Source: Nitrososphaera sp.
GTDB lineage: Archaea; Thermoproteota; Nitrososphaeria; Nitrososphaerales; Nitrososphaeraceae
Length of the DNA stretch: 7,326 bases
Reading direction: 5' to 3'
Assembly (NCBI GenBank): GCA_022545875.1
Contig: JAKEIF010000058.1
Span: 1 to 7,326, forward strand
Shown: piece by piece, positions 1-5,800 of the stretch
Position numbering within the stretch: position 1 is the stretch's first letter
How the letters are laid out: each line of letters opens with the position of its first letter
Position numbers and translations under genes: made by a program
Notes under the pieces: model-generated
The model's input: only the letters and a program-made list of their open reading frames with translations
Told to the model about the DNA's origin: nothing
The model's database searches: none

Positions 1-22
1 CGTTTGAACAGAAATACAATAT

Positions 23-32
23 CTGACGTCAG
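23..32. repeat. Palindrome CTGACGTCAG, copy 1
   Basis: A perfect 10-base palindrome lies about 20 bases upstream of the TATA-like box of the gene at 82. The identical 10-mer recurs at 4298-4307. Its position upstream of a promoter would suit an activator or repressor site, but the second copy is not in an obvious promoter, so an operator role is only a guess. Confidence 0.3.
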
Positions 33-50
33 CTTAACATTCCAACTTCG

Positions 51-56
51 TTAAAT
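51..56 (+). promoter_or_regulatory. TATA-like box for the secreted-protein gene
   Basis: The sequence TTAAAT is centred about 28 bases before the ATG at 82. This places the expected archaeal transcription start at or just before the start codon, so the mRNA would be leaderless or nearly so. No convincing Shine-Dalgarno sequence lies between the box and the ATG. Confidence 0.45.
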
Positions 57-81
57 GACATAGTGTCCAGAGCAAGAGACA

Positions 82-474
82 ATGAATCCACGAACAACAC
101 GAAAAATGGCAGTCTATCTGCCGCTTGCTGCCATATTGATGCTGCCAGCATTGGCAGGAGTGCCTTTGCTGCAAGCAGCAAATGCACAGCCCGACGATGC
201 TCGCTTCCTCGTCAGAGTAGTTCAAGGAACAGCACAGACAGGCTTGGTCAATCTCAACGTACAGGTTGGCAACGTCATCGTCAACGATGTGATCGATGTG
301 AGCAGAAACAACATTGCCATACCAATAACCGTACCAATAGCAGCTAACGTGAATGTTGGTGCACAAGTATGCGCAACAATTCTGTCATCTGGCGATCAAG
401 TCTGTGAGTTTGTGCAGGAAGTAGAGCAGGATGCAATCAACAGAGTGACGCTTGACCTGACACAGGCACAATAA
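82..474 (+). CDS. Secreted small protein of unknown function with signal peptide
   Basis: This is a 130-residue protein whose family I do not recognise. The N-terminus has a classic Sec signal: a basic stretch (R4, R7, K8), a hydrophobic core at about residues 10-30, and a small-residue c-region ending Ala-Asn-Ala before Gln36, the likely cleavage site. The mature part is about 95 residues, rich in Val, Asn and Ile, and looks like a small beta domain. Its only cysteines in view, C97 and C108, could form a disulfide outside the cell. ATG at 82 was chosen because it keeps the basic n-region and lies about 28 bases from a TATA-like box. ATG at 106 (M9) is possible but would remove the basic residues. 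The gene is monocistronic, with a T-rich terminator soon after the stop. A long antisense frame over 34-366 is judged to be a shadow. Confidence 0.85.
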   Translation: MNPRTTRKMAVYLPLAAILMLPALAGVPLLQAANAQPDDARFLVRVVQGTAQTGLVNLNVQVGNVIVNDVIDVSRNNIAIPITVPIAANVNVGAQVCATILSSGDQVCEFVQEVEQDAINRVTLDLTQAQ

Positions 475-500
475 ATCTAAATAGCGGGACTCAGCAAGAA

Positions 501-515
501 TTCTTTCTTTTTTTT
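501..515 (+). terminator. T-rich archaeal terminator
   Basis: A pyrimidine run ending in eight T lies 27 bases after the stop of the secreted-protein gene. No strong hairpin precedes it, which is normal for archaeal termination at oligo-T. Confidence 0.6.
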
Positions 516-1006
516 ATGGAGTTCAAATACCGGGGACAACATGGAAAATTGACCAGTGCCGCTTTCTTATCCGCCCAACAGCCGCAGCAAGATTCTACCT
601 ACGACCATTAGTCTAAGCCGGTAGCGGAGTTCCGTATTCGCGCTAAAGTTGATTACCAGTTCTTCTATCGAGGCCAAAGCTGCAGGCACCTGAAAGACTA
701 TACTTTGAATCAGACCAGAGAGCTAACATAAACGAGGTAGTTATCGCATATCGCCACCCTTCATAGGTATGTCTTGGAAAGATAGAGGTCGAATCGGTGA
801 TTGTTACCGAATATGCTCTCCTTAACCGTGTATGCTATCTTGCCAGCCCAAGTCCCTATTTGACCATGCGAGAAGAAACTGCTAACTTATGGTTTGTGCT
901 GTGAACCTTGAAAGGATAACAGCGCCCCTTTCCAGCTGATAGGCCGGCGGCAATTAGAGCGGCAAGTTTGCCAGTGCTCCAAGGTCATGATGGCGCTTAC
1001 CGCGCG
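516..1006. other. Gene-poor intergenic stretch
   Basis: About 490 bases lie between the terminator and the 3' end of the convergent histidine kinase. I found no long frame, tRNA, repeat array or transposase remnant. The only item worth listing is the doubtful 40-codon frame at 567-689 on the - strand. No poly-T tract reads out of the kinase gene here on the - strand. Confidence 0.5.
567..689 (-). CDS. Doubtful 40-residue ORF, basic amphipathic C-terminus
   Basis: A GTG-initiated frame encodes 40 residues. The N-terminal half has the pattern ASIEELVINF, and the C-terminal half is rich in Arg and Leu (RLRLMVVGRILLRLLGG). The composition looks protein-like and could form an amphipathic, membrane- or nucleic-acid-binding helix. 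The open frame continues about 12 codons upstream of the GTG without another start. No Shine-Dalgarno sequence or well-spaced TATA box is visible. A frame of this length can easily occur by chance, so it is listed only as a candidate. Confidence 0.22.
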   Translation of the reverse strand: MPAALASIEELVINFSANTELRYRLRLMVVGRILLRLLGG

Positions 1007-2779
1007 CTATCGATGTGTGAGCTTAGTTGCCAGAGGTAGCGTAAATGTGAATATGGCGCCACTCCCGTCCTTGTTATTTTCAGCCCATATCCTGCCGCCA
1101 TGGGCTTCAATGATATTCTTGGCTAAATACAAGCCAATCCCAGTGCCAGAATCAGATTTTGTAGCAAATTTTGTGAATAGCCGTGGCATGATTTCTGGAT
1201 CAATCCCAGCTCCACTATCAGCGACTTTGATGATTGCTTCCTTACCATCTTTACTCCATGCGCTGATGGTGATAGAGCCGCGCTGCGTAAACTTGATTGA
1301 ATTTCCCAACAGGTTTGACAAGACCTCAAATATCTTAATCCTATCCGCCTGTACAGTGATCGGTTCTTCGGGCTCAATGTAGCTAATGTCAATACCTGCC
1401 TTGATTGTTCTGCGTGTATTCTCGATTACATTCCGGACTTTTGTAGAAATGTCAACTGGTTCAAGGTTCAAATGCAGCTTTGAGCCGCCTTCGATTCGTG
1501 CCATTTCAAGTATCTGGGAAGACAGACGCTCAAGACGATTGGCACTGCGTGCCAGTAGTTCCACATCATCTCGACTTACTTCCAGCTTGTCTTTGCCGTC
1601 CAAGCTGGCTGTCATGAAATCGCTCAGTCCAAGCATCGGTTGGATGGGCGTCCGAAGTTCATGCGCTGCGATGTTGATAAACTCTTTTTGTAGCTTGTCA
1701 TGTTCCTTTAGTCTTTCATTAGCCGTTTCAAGCTCGGTTGTCCTTTGCTTTACCTTCTTGTCTAGCGTCCTATTCCATTTTGACAGATAAAGAATCAAGA
1801 CCGAAATTGCGGCAACTACAATAGCGAGTGTGACAATCGTCTGTATCTTTTGGGCAAATAGAATCTCGTCAACCTGAGCATATATAGCAGCTGTTGGCGT
1901 GGTGATTATTACAGACATGATTTGCTCGCCTCGATAAAAAACCGGCGAGCCTGAAACAAACCGCTCGTCATTTGTCACTGCGGAGATAAACAAAGTCGAA
2001 GCATGCTTGCCGGAGGCTAAAGTCATGTACGCTTCGTTTAATTGGGTGTTGGCTCGTAAGGCTGTTTGGACTTGTTCTCCCCAGTATTCTAACCCGAGAA
2101 ATTCAGGAATTGTTGTAGCGATATAGACTTCGTTCTTGTCCAGCGCAACAATATTAGAAATCTGAAGGTCCTGCTCATAGGGCTCAAAAAATTCTGGAAC
2201 TACAAACCTTGCTACGAGTGTGCCGACGTACTGCCCCGTTTCACGGTTCAATATCGGTACTGCAATGGCAAATGCAAGCTCATCGTTAAGACTTGTAAAG
2301 CTTGGGGACACATAGGGTTGCAATCGATTCCCAATCTCGATCGCATAATCTCTTTGTGAGAGATCTGAGCCTATGAAATGCCGCTGCTCTTCTACACCGG
2401 TGTTCGCCATTATATTATTTTCATCAAGAATAATGACGCCTTCAACTGAAGTGATTTTGTTCAGCTCCTGGTATTGTTGTACCAGCAATTCTGTCGCCCT
2501 ACTGCTAGCAAGCTCTCCGTTTTGAAGGGCAGGTTCAGTCGCCAATAGCTGCATGCGCACAGTAACTGAATCGATATCTGCGGCAATTCTAGCACTGACC
2601 GCCTTTATGCTATCAATCTGTCGCTGCATTTGTTGGTCTAGCAGCGCCTCTCTAACGTTCTTTTCAGTTAAGGTTTGGACGGTAAGATACGAGCCAAAGG
2701 CTAGGACAACCACAAGCGCAATGCCTACGACGGAAAGGCGAGAAGCAGTTCCGCCCAAAAGACGGATAAACCGCTGCAA
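1007..2779 (-). CDS. Membrane sensor histidine kinase with extracellular dCache-like domain
   Basis: A 590-residue two-component sensor. Membrane helix 1 is at about residues 15-34 and helix 2 at 313-332. Between them lies a large extracytoplasmic region with double-Cache hallmarks (SQRDYAIEIG at 141-150, then YVSPSF), suggesting small-ligand sensing outside the cell. After helix 2 there is no clear HAMP domain, only a charged coiled-coil linker (about 336-365). The HisKA phosphoacceptor is H373 in HELRTPIQ. The HATPase_c domain has an intact N-box (N489, N493), G1 (DSGAG, 521-525), F-box around F535, and G2 (GTGIGLYL, 545-552), so it should be an active kinase that autophosphorylates with ATP and passes the phosphate to a response regulator. 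No receiver-domain gene is adjacent, making it an orphan here. The start is TTG; no ATG or GTG lies in frame upstream before helix 1. Frames on the opposite strand inside it are shadows. Confidence 0.97.
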   Translation of the reverse strand: MQRFIRLLGGTASRLSVVGIALVVVLAFGSYLTVQTLTEKNVREALLDQQMQRQIDSIKAVSARIAADIDSVTVRMQLLATEPALQNGELASSRATELLVQQYQELNKITSVEGVIILDENNIMANTGVEEQRHFIGSDLSQRDYAIEIGNRLQPYVSPSFTSLNDELAFAIAVPILNRETGQYVGTLVARFVVPEFFEPYEQDLQISNIVALDKNEVYIATTIPEFLGLEYWGEQVQTALRANTQLNEAYMTLASGKHASTLFISAVTNDERFVSGSPVFYRGEQIMSVIITTPTAAIYAQVDEILFAQKIQTIVTLAIVVAAISVLILYLSKWNRTLDKKVKQRTTELETANERLKEHDKLQKEFINIAAHELRTPIQPMLGLSDFMTASLDGKDKLEVSRDDVELLARSANRLERLSSQILEMARIEGGSKLHLNLEPVDISTKVRNVIENTRRTIKAGIDISYIEPEEPITVQADRIKIFEVLSNLLGNSIKFTQRGSITISAWSKDGKEAIIKVADSGAGIDPEIMPRLFTKFATKSDSGTGIGLYLAKNIIEAHGGRIWAENNKDGSGAIFTFTLPLATKLTHR

Positions 2780-2797
2780 CTGCTGTTTGCTTCCTGT

Positions 2798-2804
2798 CCC
2801 CTCC
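2798..2804 (-). promoter_or_regulatory. GGAGGGG ribosome-binding-like site upstream of the kinase
   Basis: On the - strand GGAGGGG lies 18 bases before the TTG start, which is longer than the usual 5-10. Either initiation uses an unusual spacing or the true start differs slightly. No other start codon lies between the site and the TTG in that frame. Confidence 0.4.
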
Positions 2805-2806
2805 AG

Positions 2807-2840
2807 ATAAATAGCTACGTTAGAATGTTCTATAATCTTA
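2807..2840 (-). promoter_or_regulatory. Candidate kinase promoter, two TATA-like boxes
   Basis: Two A/T-rich boxes read on the - strand: ATTATA near 2831-2836 and TATTTAT near 2807-2813. The first would start transcription near 2807 and leave a short leader containing GGAGGGG. The second would give a start close to the TTG itself. The sequence does not decide between them. Confidence 0.35.
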
Positions 2841-2892
2841 CTCGGCCTTTGAGTTACAAAAGCAAAAAGTCTCTTTCAAGCTCTAGCCTTCG

Positions 2893-2916
2893 GGCAAAAC
2901 CAGAAGCAGGTTTGCC
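2893..2916. repeat. Short imperfect inverted repeat
   Basis: The arms GGCAAAACC and GGTTTGCC (one extra A in the left arm) are separated by seven bases, between the kinase promoter and the epimerase remnant. It could form a small hairpin. I see no T-run after it that would make it a terminator. Confidence 0.3.
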
Positions 2917-2940
2917 ATAGCCCTCAAGGCATGAATCGCC

Positions 2941-3116
2941 TTGACAAGAATGATGCAGACGAGCAATCCGATAAACTATGTCTACCGCACGTTGGCCGAT
3001 ATTTCTCTTGCTACACAAGAATTGGGTTACAAGCCAAATGGACCCTTGACAATGGCATTAGGCGACAAGCCAAGTCGTATGAAAAGTTCAAGTTGCTGGC
3101 AGCCTCTGAGGCATAG
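2941..3116 (+). pseudogene. Remnant of a sugar-nucleotide epimerase C-terminus (extended SDR), frameshifted
   Basis: Two adjacent frames together read like the C-terminal end of a UDP-sugar 4-epimerase. The first frame (from about 2977) gives RTLADISLATQELGYKP, matching the family pattern in which 'ADIS-A--ELGYKP' is followed by a short loop and 'L-EGIRR'. The second frame then gives LDNGIRRQAKSYEKFKLL and a TAG at 3114. Joining them needs one missing base near the CCC at 3043-3045; with it the spacing between YKP and L-NGIRR is exactly that of the family. The Rossmann fold and catalytic Tyr/Lys region are absent upstream, where all frames carry stops, so the gene is both 5'-truncated and frameshifted. 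Poly-T tracts follow the TAG. Family assignment is from memory of conserved motifs, not alignment. Confidence 0.6.
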
Positions 3117-3124
3117 CTCAGACA

Positions 3125-3152
3125 TTTTTTCACAAGATGCCAATTTTTTATT
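3125..3152 (+). terminator. Poly-T tracts after the epimerase remnant
   Basis: Two runs of six T (3125-3130 and 3144-3149) begin 9 bases after the remnant's stop codon. They look like the original archaeal terminator of the once-complete gene, which supports reading the remnant as a true 3' end. Confidence 0.45.
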
Positions 3153-3170
3153 CTTAAAATCTAGAGTATG

Positions 3171-3350
3171 TCAACCGCTTGTATCATTAAATGAATTCAT
3201 TGACAAGTATGAAAAATGCACTCCCTCACTTTCTCGGTGATTTTGTGCCGCTTCTACGTTACTATGCAAGTCATAATTAGTTGGAGATTGTCTAACCTCA
3301 AGAATGTTTTCGATCTGCATGAAAGTAATTTGACCTGGGATCGGTGCCAT
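3171..3350 (-). CDS. Doubtful 59-residue hypothetical protein
   Basis: The frame starts with ATG, has GGAG six bases upstream (3357-3360 on the - strand), and encodes 59 residues beginning MAPIPGQITFMQIENILEV. The remainder is polar, rich in Asn, Ser, Glu and His, with no membrane segment or recognisable motif. The ribosome-binding site is the main argument for it. Against it are the bland composition of the second half and overlap with an epimerase-like fragment on the other strand. Confidence 0.28.
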   Translation of the reverse strand: MAPIPGQITFMQIENILEVRQSPTNYDLHSNVEAAQNHRESEGVHFSYLSMNSFNDTSG

Positions 3351-3465
3351 CTTCGTCTCCTGTAATCAACAAAATCAGCCATTTTGTCTGAATCCTCGAC
3401 ATAACGTCACTTGAAGTCTTGACTTTGCATTCGAGCAAATGGAACTTGCCTAGTCTGATGGAATG

Positions 3466-3472
3466 TTTAAAT
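3466..3472 (+). promoter_or_regulatory. TATA box for the SRPBCC gene
   Basis: TTTAAAT is centred 26 bases before the ATG at 3495, the classic archaeal distance from TATA to transcription start. Transcription should begin at the start codon, giving a leaderless mRNA, in keeping with the absence of a Shine-Dalgarno sequence. Confidence 0.65.
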
Positions 3473-3494
3473 CATGATATGATGAAAAGCGATC

Positions 3495-3941
3495 ATGTCA
3501 GCTAACACTGTGCGCCTACACCGGGTGATTGCTGCAAAGCCGGAGAAACTTTATCGCGCATTCCTAGAACCTGACGCTCTAGCAAGATGGCTTCCGCCCA
3601 ATGGTTTCACATGTAAGGTTCATCAGATGGACCCCAAAGTTGGTGGCTCCTACAAGATGTCTTTTACAAATTTTACAACGGGCAAGAGCATGTCCTTTGG
3701 GGGAGTGTATCGCGAGCTGGTCCCAAACGAACATCTGCGCTACACGGATAATTTCGACGACCCAAACCTTTCAGGCGAAATCCAGGTAACTGTGACCTTG
3801 AAGAAGGTGTCTGTCGGAACGGATCTAGCAATCGTCCAAGAAGGAATTCCCGCCGTTATTCCGCTTGAAGCTTGTTATCTGGGATGGCAAGAATCGCTTG
3901 CAAATTTGGCGAGGCTTGTCGAACCGGAAATTCCTGACTGA
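3495..3941 (+). CDS. SRPBCC / AHSA1-like (START-fold) domain protein
   Basis: A 148-residue single-domain protein of the SRPBCC superfamily, the helix-grip fold with a hydrophobic pocket. Visible family marks are the N-terminal strand and helix RLHRVIAAKPEKLYRAFL (7-24), ARWLPP (30-35), VGGSYKMSF (49-57), the strand around VYRELVPNEHLRYTD (71-85), and the C-terminal helix with GWQESLANLARLVE (130-143). The length is complete for the family. The ligand or substrate cannot be read from the sequence; relatives are usually annotated as Hsp90-ATPase-activator-like or polyketide-cyclase-like, which says little about function. As I recall the family, this subtype is common and highly conserved in bacteria, so transfer into the archaeon is plausible but untested. 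It has its own promoter, and the next gene downstream also has its own. Confidence 0.96.
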   Translation: MSANTVRLHRVIAAKPEKLYRAFLEPDALARWLPPNGFTCKVHQMDPKVGGSYKMSFTNFTTGKSMSFGGVYRELVPNEHLRYTDNFDDPNLSGEIQVTVTLKKVSVGTDLAIVQEGIPAVIPLEACYLGWQESLANLARLVEPEIPD

Positions 3942-3972
3942 AGGAAGCATAGAGGCCCATTCTAGCCTACCG

Positions 3973-3980
3973 TTAAAAGT
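3973..3980 (+). promoter_or_regulatory. TATA-like box for the zinc-ribbon gene
   Basis: TTAAAAGT is centred about 25 bases before the ATG at 4001, again fitting a leaderless transcript separate from the SRPBCC gene upstream. Confidence 0.5.
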
Positions 3981-4000
3981 TATGGCTGTGTTTTTGGACT

Positions 4001-4201
4001 ATGAATACTTCTATTGATGGCGTAATCAATGTTGAGAGGCTGCAATCCCCTGTAATTCCGGATGACAATAAATATGCTGAGCCAGTTCATTGCAAATACT
4101 GTCACCGAAACGCGATGTACAAAGTAGCTCATGACATTGGAGAAATTATAAGGGTTTCGTATTTTTGCATTAGCTGCCTCGGAAGACGATTGCTTGACTA
4201 G
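4001..4201 (+). CDS. Small double-CxxC zinc-ribbon protein, paralogue A
   Basis: A 66-residue protein with two CxxC knuckles, C31-x2-C34 and C56-x2-C59, 21 residues apart and preceded by H30. This is a typical zinc-ribbon layout and predicts one structural zinc. I do not recognise a named family. A second copy lies on the other strand at 6400-6615. Over the ungapped 56-residue core (VERL to the C-terminal Asp) the two share 31 identical residues, including PVHCK-C, AMY-V and SCLG-R at the end. The N-terminal ten residues are unrelated between the copies. Possible roles are nucleic-acid or protein binding, or a regulatory adaptor; none is shown by the sequence. The start is supported by a TATA-like box 25 bases upstream. 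Confidence 0.85.
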   Translation: MNTSIDGVINVERLQSPVIPDDNKYAEPVHCKYCHRNAMYKVAHDIGEIIRVSYFCISCLGRRLLD

Positions 4202-4297
4202 ATCCAGAGGCAGTAGAGAATCTCCTGACTCCTCAGACGTGCTCCCGCAGTATTCATAAAAGCAGTATCTTGCTGCAAATGATCAGCATCCCATCGG

Positions 4298-4307
4298 CTG
4301 ACGTCAG
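4298..4307. repeat. Palindrome CTGACGTCAG, copy 2
   Basis: Identical to the palindrome at 23-32. This copy lies between the convergent 3' ends of the zinc-ribbon gene and the mutarotase gene, not in front of a gene, which weakens an operator interpretation. Confidence 0.3.
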
Positions 4308-4319
4308 AGGTTGGTCAAT

Positions 4320-5180
4320 TCATCCTTTAGGTGTAATCACGACCTGAAACGTAAATTCTTCTGTGGCTCGAGCCAAGAGTATCTTGTATCCCCGTTTTTC
4401 GGAAAGCTCACCGTCGTAATTCGGGTCGGGACGTGCAGATATCGGCTCTACACATACTTGGCTCTGGCCCTCGGGACTCCACAGCTGGATGTACCCCAAG
4501 TCAGACTCGACTGAAATTGTTCCGAGCGGGCAAGAATACTCTGCTGTTGAGGAAGATTCGACTATCGACCCGTTCTTCGACCTTTCTTTGATGGTATCAA
4601 TGTAGTAGATTTGAGGAACGCTCGTTTCAGCAGGCATGACTCGCACAAAGTGTTCTCGTGGTTGGTCAGAAAAAGTTAGAAAAGCAGGATGCCAGCCGAT
4701 TGCGTACGGCATGGGCCTCTCGGAAAGGTTGGCTATCTCGACAGAAAACATCAACGCGGCGGTTCCGACGGAATAGCTCTTCTTGATCCTATAATCGAAT
4801 GGGAACGAGGATGCATAACCTTGGCCGCCGACCTTGTCGCGCGCATGGTAGGTCTGAATGAATGTTGCAGTGCTGCCGGTATGACTCGAGAGCGTGAAGC
4901 CAGCGTGCCGGGCAGTGCCATGCTGACCCATCGGATACTCTGTTCCTTCAATAATGACGCGTCCGCTCTTGGAGGCTCCAACAATTGGAAACATTATGAT
5001 TTCTGAATTCTGCCAACCACTCTTCTCTGCTGGGATCTTGTCCTCAACCGGCCTTCCGCCACCCCACATGAACTCCATTTCCTCCTGTTTGAGGCTGAAC
5101 ATCTGCGAGTTCCCAAGGTTGATCTTTGCCGATGTCTTTCCAGAACGGTCGGATATCTCCAGAGTCTTCATGGGGACCAT
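4320..5180 (-). CDS. Aldose 1-epimerase-like mutarotase
   Basis: A 286-residue protein of the galactose-mutarotase-like beta-sandwich family, which interconverts alpha and beta anomers of free or phosphorylated sugars in the cytoplasm. The visible motifs are FPIVGASKSGRV (64-74), the first catalytic histidine H87 in GQHGTAR, the second H164 in GWHPAF, and the probable catalytic base E245 in CVEPISARPD. Length and motif spacing look complete. There is no signal peptide. The substrate cannot be fixed; the motif style resembles the YihR/LacX-like branch rather than classical GalM. ATG at 5180 is preferred over the ATG three codons later because GGGAGG sits five bases upstream of the first. The winged-helix gene lies 88 bases upstream on the same strand, so co-transcription is possible but not shown. 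Confidence 0.94.
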   Translation of the reverse strand: MVPMKTLEISDRSGKTSAKINLGNSQMFSLKQEEMEFMWGGGRPVEDKIPAEKSGWQNSEIIMFPIVGASKSGRVIIEGTEYPMGQHGTARHAGFTLSSHTGSTATFIQTYHARDKVGGQGYASSFPFDYRIKKSYSVGTAALMFSVEIANLSERPMPYAIGWHPAFLTFSDQPREHFVRVMPAETSVPQIYYIDTIKERSKNGSIVESSSTAEYSCPLGTISVESDLGYIQLWSPEGQSQVCVEPISARPDPNYDGELSEKRGYKILLARATEEFTFQVVITPKG

Positions 5181-5185
5181 GTTAT

Positions 5186-5191
5186 CCTCCC
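5186..5191 (-). promoter_or_regulatory. Shine-Dalgarno GGGAGG for the mutarotase
   Basis: GGGAGG lies five bases before the ATG at 5180 and decides between this start and the in-frame ATG nine bases further on. Confidence 0.7.
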
Positions 5192-5268
5192 AGCGACTGA
5201 AATCTCCAGAATCTATTCAACCTTTGCACAAATCCTTATTTGCTCTGGCCATGCTGTAACGCACTTGG

Positions 5269-5535
5269 CTAGGCCTCGATTACGCTGATGGGCGAGCTGT
5301 GCAAGGACTTTGCGTTCATCAAATACCTGATACCTTTCTGTGTCGTCTTGAAAGCGACAAAGTTTCGGCCCCTGTCTGCATACTCCTTCAATAGTTCGTG
5401 GAACGTCAGGATTGAAATGTAATCCGAAAGTGTCTCTGGACTGTAGCCACCTGCATGCTCTGACAGATACGCTTTTGTCACTCCGTCTATCGCTCCTTCA
5501 AGTATGTATGCGGCTATTTTGTTTTGGGTATTCAT
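5269..5535 (-). CDS. Small winged-helix DNA-binding protein
   Basis: An 88-residue protein matching the compact winged-helix pattern common in Thaumarchaeota (HTH_45/PF14947-like, from memory). The first helix contains AAYILEGAIDGVTKAYL (8-24), then the helix-turn-helix region TLSDYISILTFHELLKEY (35-52), then a beta wing closing with FKTTQKGIRYLM (62-73). The 'T-KG--YL' ending is a strong family signature. It is probably a transcription regulator; target and ligand are unknown. The frame can be opened three codons earlier at TTG 5544, but ATG at 5535 is chosen because a TATA-like box lies 27 bases upstream of it, implying a leaderless mRNA. The mutarotase gene follows 88 bases downstream and is one possible target. 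Confidence 0.88.
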   Translation of the reverse strand: MNTQNKIAAYILEGAIDGVTKAYLSEHAGGYSPETLSDYISILTFHELLKEYADRGRNFVAFKTTQKGIRYLMNAKSLHSSPISVIEA

Positions 5536-5558
5536 ACCGTGCAAAAGCGCTGCGCCAT

Positions 5559-5565
5559 CTTAAAA
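5559..5565 (-). promoter_or_regulatory. TATA-like box for the winged-helix gene
   Basis: On the - strand TTTTAAG is centred about 27 bases before the ATG at 5535, which supports that start over the upstream TTG. Confidence 0.5.
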
Positions 5566-5692
5566 GAGGATGATTTGCTGTTTCAGAGTAATGGTAGAAG
5601 ACAAAGTATGTTGTGGCTTAAATGTCACCGTATCTGACGCTTTTCCGTTTCTGAGTTTCTAACCACAGGAAGCCTCTTCTCAATTCTTGCAA

Positions 5693-5800
5693 TCACTCTA
5701 ATTTCTGATGACGCCGCACCAGCCTGTTGGCATTGTGCAGCTCTATAACCAGATCATCCTCTGCCACTATGAGGTCGTGCAGTTTAGCTTTGAAGACTCG
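5693..5800 (-). other. Open frame after the 74-residue membrane ORF, possible frameshifted tail
   Basis: Just as the 74-residue ORF stops (TAA at 5784-5786), the +1 frame reads KAKLHDLIVAEDDLVIELH and then NANRLVRRHQKLE before a TGA at 5693-5695. The composition is that of a charged cytosolic helix and looks like coding sequence. It has no ATG or TTG start; the first GTG would give only 24 residues with no ribosome-binding site. It could be the true C-terminus of the membrane protein reached by a +1 shift or lost by a one-base indel, or it may be noise: about 35 stop-free codons is not significant by itself. Confidence 0.25.

Larger units (their letters stand above)
3117..3465. other. Gene-poor stretch between epimerase remnant and SRPBCC gene
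   Basis: Apart from the poly-T tracts, this holds only weak candidates: a + strand fragment at 3181-3219 reading VSLNEFIDKYEKC, which resembles an internal epimerase motif, and a 59-codon - strand frame at 3171-3350. They overlap and cannot both be taken at face value. Nothing else recognisable was found. Confidence 0.45.

Noticed and set aside
34..366. 110-codon open frame antisense to the secreted-protein gene, rich in Cys and His
   Set aside because: Its residues are a by-product of the opposite strand's Ala/Asn/Val codons; the + strand frame has a clear signal peptide, promoter and terminator.
518..534. GTTCAAATAC, resembling a tRNA T-loop
   Set aside because: The flanking bases cannot pair as a T-stem and no acceptor or anticodon arm is nearby.
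987..1790. Two long + strand frames (987-1382 and 1386-1790) opposite the kinase
   Set aside because: They lie antisense to the conserved HATPase and HisKA domains, are Ser/Leu-rich without motifs, and have no promoter or ribosome-binding site.
4689..5259. Open frames on both strands inside and upstream of the mutarotase gene
   Set aside because: They overlap a complete enzyme gene with intact catalytic motifs and show no features of their own.
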